Assembly: GCA_947564765.1 (NCBI GenBank)
Contig: CANODN010000164.1
Location: forward strand, 1 to 5,163
Source of the DNA: an uncultured Roseburia sp.
Lineage (GTDB): Bacteria; Bacillota; Clostridia; Lachnospirales; Lachnospiraceae
Reading direction: 5' to 3'
DNA length: 5,163 bases
Below, piece by piece: positions 1 to 5,133 of this stretch. A model generated the notes under the pieces. The model did no database searches. It was not told the origin of the DNA and saw only the letters and a program-made list of their open reading frames with translations. Made by a program: the position numbers and the translations under genes. How positions within the stretch are numbered: the first letter of the stretch is position 1; the number at the start of each line of letters is the position of its first letter.

Positions 1-4
1 TGGG

Positions 5-43
5 GCCATTTTATGGGATTTCCGTAAAATGGCTTCTTTTTTT
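5..43 (+). terminator. Rho-independent terminator of an upstream gene
   Basis: A 9-bp perfect stem (5-13 GCCATTTTA with 25-33 TAAAATGGC) continues inward through a T-G wobble and two G-C pairs, giving 12 pairs around the loop GATTT at 17-21. It is followed at once by a T-rich run (34-43, TTCTTTTTTT). This is the classic layout of an intrinsic terminator read on the plus strand. The other side of the stem has no matching T run, so it should not work well on the minus strand. The gene it ends lies before the window. Confidence 0.85.
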
Positions 44-306
44 GTAAAAATAAATTTTTCTTTTTTCACCGATTTTCACTTTCTCAAAATGTGTACTTTA
101 TGCGACACTACCGAGAAATAAAATATAGAAATATATATTTATAATGTACTGCTTTTTATGAAATGTGTCAAGCAGCTTCACCTTAACAGAATTATCACAG
201 CGGCAAGCAAATTTCATTTTCCTTTTGCCAAAACTAGTGAATAAAATGTAAATATGTTATACTTTCTTTAGTTCACCTCGAACCCCTGTATATATTGCAA
301 ACTACA
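44..306. other. AT-rich intergenic stretch, no gene seen
   Basis: Between the upstream terminator and the tandem repeat there is no reading frame with a ribosome binding site. The sequence is strongly AT-rich, including runs of alternating A and T around 121-145. A 28-codon frame from the ATG at 158 to the TAA at 242-244 has no Shine-Dalgarno sequence and was not accepted. The only candidate signal is a promoter-like element near 235-263, listed separately. Confidence 0.6.
235..263 (+). promoter_or_regulatory. Candidate extended -10 promoter upstream of the YcxB-like gene
   Basis: TGT-TATACT at 255-263 matches an extended -10 element (TGn before a near-consensus TATAAT). The hexamer 17 bp upstream (235-240, TAGTGA) is a poor -35, and a better TTGCCA at 225-230 is too far away. 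If used, transcription would start near 270, giving a leader of about 175 nt that carries the tandem repeat in front of the YcxB-like gene. This is a motif match only, in a region where AT-rich hexamers are common. Confidence 0.4.
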
Positions 307-419
307 TATCCTCTCCGGGCATCCCAATATGACACACTCCTGCGGAGCGGTCGCTTAAGGTATACCCTCCGGGTATCCCAATATGACACGCTCCTGCGGA
401 GCGGTCGCTTAAGGTATAC
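307..419. repeat. 54-bp-period tandem repeat, about 2.1 copies
   Basis: Unit 1 (307-360) and unit 2 (361-414) differ at four positions (310/364, 312/366, 320/374, 336/390), and 415-419 (TATAC) begins a third unit. The units are clearly more GC-rich than the flanks. Each contains a CTCC-TGC-GGAG mini-palindrome, which grows to GCTCC-TGC-GGAGC in unit 2 (390-402). The junction forms a second hairpin, ATACCC-TCC-GGGTAT (362-376). No start codon with a Shine-Dalgarno sequence lies inside, so it does not look coding. The compact hairpins suggest a REP-like or MITE-derived dispersed repeat, but this cannot be shown from one window. It ends 17 bp before the ribosome binding site of the next gene. 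Confidence 0.85.
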
Positions 420-446
420 AAGCATATAAAATTACGAGGAGGCACT

Positions 447-983
447 ATGAAATACCAAATTACCATGAATGATGAGGATTATCTCCAGCTTAATATTTTC
501 TATACATACCACACACAGAGAGGAAAGCGCGTCCATCGTACGCAAATGCTTTTGTTTCTGTTTTTCTCTGCCATAATTATTCTGATGAGATTCCTTTCCG
601 GTACAGAACCCTGCCGTATTTTGTCGATATCCATTTTTCTGGTCACGGTATTTGTCATTTTGTTTCTGAGGACTCCGAAAATGCTGGAAAAAAGGCTGCG
701 CAAAAGGCTCAAGCGTATCCAAAAAGACGGAAAACTGCCGTATCATGTCCAGGCGGAAATCGAATTCCAGGATTCTATGATTACGAAACGGCATGCACAG
801 GGAGAATTGCGCCTGAAATACGAAGATCTCGATCACGTTTACTTTACAAAAGATTATATCTATATCTTTTTTACAGCAATAAACGCACTTGTAATTCCTT
901 ATCGCTGCCTGGGCGCAGAAAAAGAACGCGTCATCCGGTATCTTGTGGAAAAGAGGCCCGATGCATGGCATAATACCGTTTAA
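447..983 (+). CDS. YcxB-like membrane protein, function unknown
   Basis: This 178-residue protein has the layout of the YcxB-like family: a short polar N-terminus, two hydrophobic helices (about residues 34-50 and 57-74), a strongly basic stretch after the second helix (78-90, with KRLRKRLKR), and a C-terminal soluble domain (about 100-170) with the family-like pattern of a 'Y-D-V-tyrosine-rich strand' ending in ALVIPYR (147-153). Two membrane helices forming a hairpin and a cytosolic C-terminal domain are predicted. The family has no established biochemical role. The start is fixed by GAGGAGG at 436-442. Its spacing of only 4 nt to the ATG is short, but the next in-frame ATG (465) is too far away. 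It appears to be a single-gene unit: the next gene has its own promoter. The family assignment rests on topology and the C-terminal motif. Confidence 0.75.
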   Translation: MKYQITMNDEDYLQLNIFYTYHTQRGKRVHRTQMLLFLFFSAIIILMRFLSGTEPCRILSISIFLVTVFVILFLRTPKMLEKRLRKRLKRIQKDGKLPYHVQAEIEFQDSMITKRHAQGELRLKYEDLDHVYFTKDYIYIFFTAINALVIPYRCLGAEKERVIRYLVEKRPDAWHNTV

Positions 984-1016
984 ATAAAGGTTTCCAATCC
1001 TTTTATCCTATGCCAT
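965..1016 (+). other. Inverted repeat at the 3' end of the YcxB-like gene, possible weak terminator
   Basis: ATGGCATA (965-972, inside the last codons) is perfectly complementary to TATGCCAT (1009-1016). Between them AAAGG (986-990) can pair with CCTTT (999-1003), giving a nested hairpin. There is no T run afterwards, so it is not a typical intrinsic terminator. It may instead protect the 3' end of the transcript, or help to separate it from the promoter that follows about 12 bp later. Confidence 0.35.
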
Positions 1017-1027
1017 AAATTATTGTA

Positions 1028-1056
1028 TAGAAAAAAACAGACACATATGTTATAAT
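1028..1056 (+). promoter_or_regulatory. Desulfoferrodoxin promoter, extended -10
   Basis: TGT-TATAAT at 1048-1056 is a perfect extended -10 element. With a 17-bp spacer, TAGAAA at 1028-1033 gives a 4-of-6 match to the -35 consensus. Transcription would begin near 1063, leaving a leader of about 70 nt. The spacer holds the perfect palindrome ACATATGT (1043-1050) next to the -10. The whole promoter is flanked by inverted arms at 1020-1028 and 1061-1069. Both are possible operator sites, but no known regulator motif was recognised. Confidence 0.7.
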
Positions 1057-1084
1057 CGACATGCAATAAAAAACAGTATCATTC

Positions 1085-1126
1085 ATAGAGGCTCTCTTGC
1101 TGCTGCCTCTATAAAATATCAGGAGG
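1085..1126 (+). promoter_or_regulatory. Desulfoferrodoxin leader hairpin with alternative pairing to the ribosome binding site
   Basis: ATAGAGGC (1085-1092) and GCCTCTAT (1105-1112) form a perfect 8-bp stem with a 12-nt loop in the mRNA leader, ending 8 nt before the AGGAGG at 1121-1126. There is no T run, so it is not a terminator. The downstream arm can alternatively pair CCTCT (1106-1110) with GGAGG (1122-1126), including one G-U pair, which would hide the ribosome binding site. The 8-bp stem is the stronger, so the default state should leave the site open. The hairpin is seen in the sequence; regulation is inferred. Confidence 0.5.
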
Positions 1127-1134
1127 AAAATGCG

Positions 1135-1503
1135 ATGAAATTTTATATTTGCGAACATTGCGGAAATATCATTGAAATGGTGAAGGATGTAGGCGTTCCC
1201 ATCATGTGCTGCGGCCAGAAGATGACGGAGCTTATTCCCGGCACATCTGACGGTGCGGTAGAGAAACATGTTCCGGTTGTCACAGTTGACGGAAACAAGG
1301 TCAGCGTAGCAGTCGGTGAAGCAGAACATCCCATGGTTGACGCACATTATATCGAGTGGGTTGCCCTCGAGACATCTGCCGGAGTTCAGAGAAAAGCATT
1401 AAAACCGGAACAGGCTCCTGCAATAGAATTTACTTTAGCCGACGGCGAATCTGTAACAGCCGTATATGCATACTGCAATCTGCACGGCCTGTGGAAAGCA
1501 TAA
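1135..1503 (+). CDS. dfx: Desulfoferrodoxin (superoxide reductase, class I)
   Basis: This 122-residue cytosolic iron protein reduces superoxide to hydrogen peroxide without making oxygen, which suits an anaerobe. Electrons usually come from rubredoxin. Two domains are visible. An N-terminal desulforedoxin-like domain (about 1-36) has the rubredoxin-type iron ligands Cys6, Cys9, Cys25 and Cys26. A C-terminal neelaredoxin-like domain has the catalytic-iron ligands His45, His65, His71, Cys114 and His117, with the Glu43-Lys44-His45 motif supplying the conserved lysine that guides superoxide. All ligands are present, and the length is close to the roughly 125 residues usual for the family. AGGAGG at 1121-1126 sits 8 nt before the ATG. 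The gene has its own promoter and terminator, so it appears monocistronic. No rubredoxin or rubrerythrin gene is adjacent within the window. Confidence 0.96.
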   Translation: MKFYICEHCGNIIEMVKDVGVPIMCCGQKMTELIPGTSDGAVEKHVPVVTVDGNKVSVAVGEAEHPMVDAHYIEWVALETSAGVQRKALKPEQAPAIEFTLADGESVTAVYAYCNLHGLWKA

Positions 1504-1539
1504 GCAAATCAAAACTTTTAAAACTCATATAACCTGTAT

Positions 1540-1577
1540 AACAGGGGGTGTCTGCGACACCCCCTGTTTCACTTTAT
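1540..1577 (+). terminator. Terminator hairpin between dfx and ribH
   Basis: A 13-bp perfect stem (1540-1552 with 1556-1568, core GGGGGTGTC) closes a TGC loop and sits 37 nt after the desulfoferrodoxin stop. It is followed on the plus strand by a moderately T-rich stretch (TTTCACTTTATT). It lies only 6 bp beyond the ribH stop codon on the other strand, so the convergent rib operon very probably uses the same hairpin. The minus-strand exit sequence is not T-rich, however, so termination in that direction may be weaker or may need other factors. Confidence 0.85.
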
Positions 1578-2038
1578 TCCAATCCTCTTAACAGATTGAT
1601 CATCTCAATCGCTCCCGTCGCACAATCAAAGCCCTTATTTCCTGCCTTGCTTCCGGCACGTTCAATTGCCTGCTCAATGTTGTCCGTCGTCAGCACGCCA
1701 AACATCACCGGAACCCCTGTCTGCAGAGAAACCTGGGCAATTCCCTTTGATACTTCGGCGCACACATAATCATAATGTGTCGTCGCGCCCCGGATCACTG
1801 CTCCGAGACAGATAATGGCATCATATTTTCCGCTCTTTGCCATTTTCTGTGCAATCAACGGAATCTCAAATGCTCCCGGCACCCATGCCACGTCAATCTG
1901 ATTTTCTTCGACTTCATGCCTCTTCAGACCGTCAATCGCTCCGCCTAACAGCTTAGATGTGATAAATTCATTAAACCTCGCTGCCACAATTCCGATTTTA
2001 ACATTTTTCGCTACTACATTTCCTTCAAATACATTCAT
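1574..2038 (-). CDS. ribH: 6,7-dimethyl-8-ribityllumazine synthase
   Basis: RibH condenses 5-amino-6-ribitylamino-uracil with 3,4-dihydroxy-2-butanone 4-phosphate to give 6,7-dimethyl-8-ribityllumazine, the direct precursor of riboflavin. The protein has 154 residues, the same as the Bacillus subtilis enzyme, and reads as a full member of the family. Visible landmarks are ARFNEFI (20-26, with Phe22 that stacks on the substrate), VPGAFEIP (53-60), GAVIRGATTHYDYV (79-92, with catalytic His88), and the phosphate-binding end ERAGSKAGNKG (126-136, with Arg127). Bacillus-type enzymes form 60-subunit icosahedral capsids that can enclose riboflavin synthase; this is likely here but is inferred. It is the last gene of the operon, 48 bp after ribBA. 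AAGGAGA at 2046-2052 lies about 8 nt before the ATG. It ends next to the shared terminator hairpin. Confidence 0.98.
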   Translation of the reverse strand: MNVFEGNVVAKNVKIGIVAARFNEFITSKLLGGAIDGLKRHEVEENQIDVAWVPGAFEIPLIAQKMAKSGKYDAIICLGAVIRGATTHYDYVCAEVSKGIAQVSLQTGVPVMFGVLTTDNIEQAIERAGSKAGNKGFDCATGAIEMINLLRGLE

Positions 2039-2086
2039 CTCTCTATCTCCTTTTCTATCCCTTTTGCGTCATTTCGCACAATCCTT

Positions 2087-3355
2087 TTAAAAAGACGTTC
2101 CCTGATAATCTAACATATGTCCCATTTTCTTCTGCTTTGTCCGCATATAATACGAATCAAAGGGCGTCAGCTCCATTTGAATTGGTACACGTTTTTCAAT
2201 ACTTAACCCAAATTCTGACAGCCCGTCTATTTTCTTCGGATTATTGGTTAAAAGTCTGAGACTCTTTGCTCCCAGATCCCTTAAAATCTGCGCCCCTATG
2301 TAATATTCCCGCAGATCCTCCGCAAAGCCCAGAGCCAGATTCGCTTCTACCGTGTCCATTCCCTTATCCTGCAGCTCATACGCCCTCAGCTTATTGATCA
2401 GGCCGATTCCCCTGCCCTCCTGCCGCAGATATAAAAGCACGCCTCTTCCTTCTGCTTCAATCTGCTGCATCGCCGACTGCAACTGCTGTCCGCAGTCGCA
2501 TTTCATGGAACCGAAGGCATCTCCGGTGAGACATTCGGAATGTACCCGGCACAAAAGGCTCTCTCCGTCTCCGATTTCTCCTTTTACCAGCGCTACATGA
2601 TGTTCGCCGTTTAGCTTATTGACATAACCATGGGCAATAAATTCTCCGAAGCGGGTCGGCATTTTCGTTACGGCAACCTCTTCCACCAGTTTTTCGTGCA
2701 CCTTCCGGTATTCTTTTAATGACTGAATGGTAATCATTTTGATCTGAAATTTTTCTGCAAGCTCCATAAGCTCTTTCGTGCGCATCATGGTACCGTCCTC
2801 ACGCATAATCTCACAGCAAAGCCCGCATTCCTTTAAACCTGCCAGACGCATCAAATCCACCGTTGCTTCCGTATGTCCCTCCCGTTCCAATACGCCGTTT
2901 TTCTTTGCCAGAAGGGGAAACATATGTCCCGGCCTGCGGAAATCCTCCGGTCTTGCAGTTTCATCCACGCATTTTCTTGCGGTGATTCCCCTCTCTTTCG
3001 CAGAAATTCCTGTAGTTGTCTCTACGGCGTCAATAGACACGGTAAAGGCGGTTTCGTGATTATCCGTATTGTTGGATACCATTTGGGGCAGCATCAGTTT
3101 TTCCACCAAAGACTGTCCCATAGGCATACAGATCAATCCTTTACCGTGTACTGCCATAAAATTCACGTTTTCCGTGGTGGCAAATTCGGCGGCACAGATA
3201 AAATCGCCCTCGTTTTCCCTGTCTTCATCATCTGTCACAAGTATGATTTTTCCGTTTTTCAAATCCGAAAGGGCAGACTCTACCGTATCAAACATAGATC
3301 TCTCTGACTGTTCACTGCATTCTGTTTCTCTTGCATACTCTTTTAACACATCCAC
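2087..3355 (-). CDS. ribBA: Bifunctional 3,4-dihydroxy-2-butanone-4-phosphate synthase / GTP cyclohydrolase II
   Basis: This fusion supplies both entry branches of riboflavin synthesis. The N-terminal RibB domain (about 21-220) converts ribulose 5-phosphate to dihydroxybutanone phosphate plus formate. It shows the acidic metal-binding DDEDRENEGD (42-51), RPGHMFPL (141-148), REGHTEA (158-164) and CEIMREDGTM (181-190). The C-terminal RibA domain (about 228-415) opens GTP, with zinc ligands Cys275, Cys286 and Cys288, LRQEGRGIGL (310-319), Tyr326, the Asp347/Arg349 pair matching the catalytic Asp126/Arg128 of E. coli RibA, and LLTNNPKKI (368-376). At 422 residues it exceeds Bacillus RibBA (about 398), mainly through roughly 20 extra N-terminal residues. 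The chosen start is a GTG 7 nt from a perfect AGGAGG (3363-3368). Met21 (ATG at 3295) aligns with the usual family start but has only a weak GAGA-type site. The exact start is therefore less certain than the function. Confidence 0.96.
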   Translation of the reverse strand: MDVLKEYARETECSEQSERSMFDTVESALSDLKNGKIILVTDDEDRENEGDFICAAEFATTENVNFMAVHGKGLICMPMGQSLVEKLMLPQMVSNNTDNHETAFTVSIDAVETTTGISAKERGITARKCVDETARPEDFRRPGHMFPLLAKKNGVLEREGHTEATVDLMRLAGLKECGLCCEIMREDGTMMRTKELMELAEKFQIKMITIQSLKEYRKVHEKLVEEVAVTKMPTRFGEFIAHGYVNKLNGEHHVALVKGEIGDGESLLCRVHSECLTGDAFGSMKCDCGQQLQSAMQQIEAEGRGVLLYLRQEGRGIGLINKLRAYELQDKGMDTVEANLALGFAEDLREYYIGAQILRDLGAKSLRLLTNNPKKIDGLSEFGLSIEKRVPIQMELTPFDSYYMRTKQKKMGHMLDYQGTSF

Positions 3356-3368
3356 ATTATAACCTCCT
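3343..3368 (-). promoter_or_regulatory. ribBA ribosome binding site with overlapping four-codon mini-ORF
   Basis: On the minus strand AGGAGG (3363-3368) lies 1 nt after the ribE stop. It is 5 nt from an ATG at 3357 and 7 nt from the GTG at 3355 that opens the long ribBA frame. The ATG is out of frame and reads ATG TGG ATG TGT TAA (3357-3343), a four-codon peptide ending inside the ribBA coding region. The two starts share one binding site and overlap by one base. Whether the ATG is used cannot be told from the sequence. Confidence 0.55.
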
Positions 3369-3369
3369 C

Positions 3370-4017
3370 TTAAAATCCTGCCCGAAGCAAAAACTCCTTC
3401 GTCAGCGTTGTTTCTTTAGCTGTATCCTGCTTTCCCGTTTGTTCAAAAGAAAGCAGCCTTTCTACATATTTGCCTATGATATCATTTTCCAGATTGACTA
3501 TAGAGCCTTTTCTTTTTTCGCCCAATATTGTTTCCTTTAACGTATGGGGAATTACGGATACCTCAAATCGTTCCCTTTGTACCATGGTAACGGTAAGGCT
3601 GATTCCATCTATGGCGATAGAACCTTTTTCCACAATCCCTCTGGTAATATCCGGCTGTGTTCTGATTTGATAGCGAATAGCGTTGCCGTCCTTTGTGATA
3701 TTCTCTACCGTTCCCGTTCCATCAATATGTCCCGATACAATATGTCCGCCGAAACGTCCGTCCGCTGCCATAGCCCGTTCCAAATTGACGCCGCTGCCGG
3801 GTCTTAACGTGCCGAGAGCGCTCCGTTTTAAAGTCTCCGGCATAACATCTGCCGTAAACTCCCGGCTACCCAGCTCTGTAACGGTCAAACATACGCCGTT
3901 TACCGCAATGCTGTCTCCGATTTTTGTTCCTTCCAGAACTTTTTTCGCCTGAATGTGAAGTTTTCCAGGTTCTGTGCGAAGAAGCTTTCCGGTTTCCTCT
4001 ATGATTCCTGTAAACAT
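3370..4017 (-). CDS. ribE: Riboflavin synthase, alpha chain
   Basis: RibE dismutates two molecules of dimethyl-ribityllumazine into riboflavin and 5-amino-6-ribitylamino-uracil, which returns to RibH. The chosen start gives 215 residues, the same as the Bacillus enzyme, beginning with the near-invariant MFTGIIEE. Two similar barrel domains are visible. The N-terminal one has NGVCLTV (40-46) and GGHIVSGHIDG (90-100), the C-terminal one IDGISLTV (137-144) and IPHTLKET (156-163). NLENDIIGKYVER (175-187) leads into the C-terminal trimerisation region. A longer frame from a GTG at 4032 was refused, because that GTG overlaps the Shine-Dalgarno sequence and adds five non-family residues. The gene overlaps the end of ribD by 19 bp in another frame, suggesting translational coupling, and ends 14 bp before ribBA. 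Some annotations call this gene ribC or ribB, depending on the species convention. Confidence 0.97.
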   Translation of the reverse strand: MFTGIIEETGKLLRTEPGKLHIQAKKVLEGTKIGDSIAVNGVCLTVTELGSREFTADVMPETLKRSALGTLRPGSGVNLERAMAADGRFGGHIVSGHIDGTGTVENITKDGNAIRYQIRTQPDITRGIVEKGSIAIDGISLTVTMVQRERFEVSVIPHTLKETILGEKRKGSIVNLENDIIGKYVERLLSFEQTGKQDTAKETTLTKEFLLRAGF

Positions 4018-5102
4018 GATTCCACCTCCCACTCAACCAAAATATCTTCTCCGATTTGTTCTATGCGCGGTCTGTGGAGAGAAAAAGCATCCTTCGGCAA
4101 TTCCACTCCTTCCCCGGCAACCGGGGTTTTTGCACCGATACCGCCAAAGAGTTTCGGCGCGATATACATATCCAAAGCCTGTACAATCCCGCTTTGCAAT
4201 GCACTGTAATTAAGCATTGCACCGCCTTCCAAAAGAATGCTGTCTATTCCAAGCCCTCCCAGCTTTTTCATTAAAATCTGCAAATCGATATGATCTTTTT
4301 CCAGGGGAATCTGCAAAACCCTGCAGCCGCGTTCCGTATAAGGCCGTATGGCCTCTTCGTCTTTCACTGCCGTTGCCAGAATGACAGGCACATCTTTTGC
4401 AGTTTTTACAATCTCTGCCGTAAGGGGCGTCCGAAGATTTGTATCACAGATAATACGAATCGGACTTTTCATTCCCTCCAGCCTGCAGGTTAAGCTGGGA
4501 TCATCGGCAAGCACAGTTCCTACGCCTGCCATAATTCCCATGTATTTGTGACGGCTTTCGTGTACCCGTTTTCTTGCCGCCTCTCCGGTAATCCATTTCG
4601 AGGCTCCGGTTCTGGTAGCTATTTTTCCGTCAGCAGTCATGGCGTATTTCATCACAACGTAAGGCGTTTTATGGCGGATATAATGGAAAAAGACTTTGTT
4701 TAACGATAAACACGCTTCTTCACAAATACCCGTTTCTACTTCAATTCCCTGCTGTTTTAAAATTTCTGCGCCTTTGCCTGCCACCAGAGGGTTGGGGTCC
4801 ATGGAACCGATATACACTTTCTGAATACCGCTTTCTATGATAATCTCCGTACAGGGCGGCGTCTTGCCGTAATGACAGCATGGCTCTAACGTAACATAAA
4901 GTTCGGCGCCCTTCATATCTTCTTTGCAGTTTAATATCGCATTTCGTTCCGCATGGTATTCTCCGTATCTGTGATGATAATCTTTATTTAAAATACGGCC
5001 ATCCTTTACAATCACAGCGCCTACCATGGGATTGGGATTGGTAAAGCCTTCGCCTTTTTTGGCTTCTTCCATTGCAAGTCTCATGTAATCTTCTGAATGC
5101 AT
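3999..5102 (-). CDS. ribD: Bifunctional pyrimidine deaminase / reductase RibD
   Basis: RibD carries out two consecutive steps on the GTP-derived pyrimidine: hydrolytic deamination of the ring, then NADPH-dependent reduction of the ribosyl side chain to ribityl. The 367 residues match the family length. The N-terminal deaminase (about 1-145) has the zinc site HAE (His50, with catalytic Glu52) and PCCHYGKTPPC (zinc ligands Cys75 and Cys84), plus TNPNPMVGAV (21-30) and DPNPLVAGKG (102-111). The C-terminal reductase (about 147-362) has YVVMKYAMTADGKIA (148-162), GVGTVLADDPSLTCR (193-207), LLEGGAMLN (290-298) and IAPKLFGG (314-321). AGGAAGTGA (5106-5114) is the binding site, 6 nt before the ATG when counted from AGGAAG. 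An in-frame TGA two codons upstream excludes a longer start on this frame. It is the first recognisable rib gene of the operon. The phosphatase needed after its step is not encoded here. Confidence 0.98.
   Translation of the reverse strand: MHSEDYMRLAMEEAKKGEGFTNPNPMVGAVIVKDGRILNKDYHHRYGEYHAERNAILNCKEDMKGAELYVTLEPCCHYGKTPPCTEIIIESGIQKVYIGSMDPNPLVAGKGAEILKQQGIEVETGICEEACLSLNKVFFHYIRHKTPYVVMKYAMTADGKIATRTGASKWITGEAARKRVHESRHKYMGIMAGVGTVLADDPSLTCRLEGMKSPIRIICDTNLRTPLTAEIVKTAKDVPVILATAVKDEEAIRPYTERGCRVLQIPLEKDHIDLQILMKKLGGLGIDSILLEGGAMLNYSALQSGIVQALDMYIAPKLFGGIGAKTPVAGEGVELPKDAFSLHRPRIEQIGEDILVEWEVESCLQES
4024..4030 (-). promoter_or_regulatory. ribE ribosome binding site that fixes its start
   Basis: Read on the minus strand, GGGAGGT lies inside the last codons of ribD, 6-7 nt before the ATG at 4017. 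It supports the start at MFTGIIEE and rules out the upstream GTG at 4032, which would lie on the binding site itself. Confidence 0.8.
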
Positions 5103-5105
5103 AAC

Positions 5106-5133
5106 TCACTTCCTTTCCATTTCAAACCTCCTT
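5106..5133 (-). promoter_or_regulatory. Strong ribosome binding site and four-codon leader ORF before ribD
   Basis: On the minus strand AAGGAGG (5127-5133) is followed after 6 nt by ATG GAA AGG AAG TGA (5120-5106), encoding only MERK. The stop codon lies 3 nt before the ribD ATG, in the same frame, and overlaps the weaker ribD binding site. The best Shine-Dalgarno sequence of the area thus serves a minimal ORF rather than ribD, which is too far from it (24 nt). A slightly longer in-frame version starts at the ATG at 5148 (13 codons, very basic), but without a visible binding site. Use of the mini-ORF is inferred. Confidence 0.4.

Noticed and set aside
158..244. A 28-codon plus-strand ORF in the AT-rich intergenic region
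   Set aside because: There is no Shine-Dalgarno sequence before the ATG and no recognisable product; an open frame of this length is expected by chance.
307..419. CRISPR array
   Set aside because: The repeat is a direct tandem duplication with a constant 54-bp period and no variable spacers, and there are no cas genes in the window.
432..971. A 179-codon minus-strand frame antisense to almost the whole YcxB-like gene
   Set aside because: It lacks a ribosome binding site and recognisable domains and is rich in His, Cys, Phe and Gln. The plus-strand frame has a Shine-Dalgarno sequence and a family match.
1050..1064. Possible PerR box overlapping the dfx -10 element
   Set aside because: The left half TTATAAT is present, but the right half expected for the palindrome (ATTATAA) is not; the match is explained by the -10 hexamer itself.
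2065..2078. Small hairpin TGCG-TCATTT-CGCA between ribBA and ribH
   Set aside because: It has only four base pairs and no T run; it is too weak to call a terminator or processing site.
2873..3307. A 144-codon plus-strand frame opposite ribBA, and several shorter ones opposite ribE and ribD
   Set aside because: They lie wholly within well-supported rib genes on the other strand, have no convincing binding sites, and show biased composition typical of shadow frames.
4018..4032. Longer ribE start at the GTG at 4032
   Set aside because: The GTG lies on the Shine-Dalgarno sequence for the ATG at 4017, and the family begins with MFTGIIEE at that ATG.
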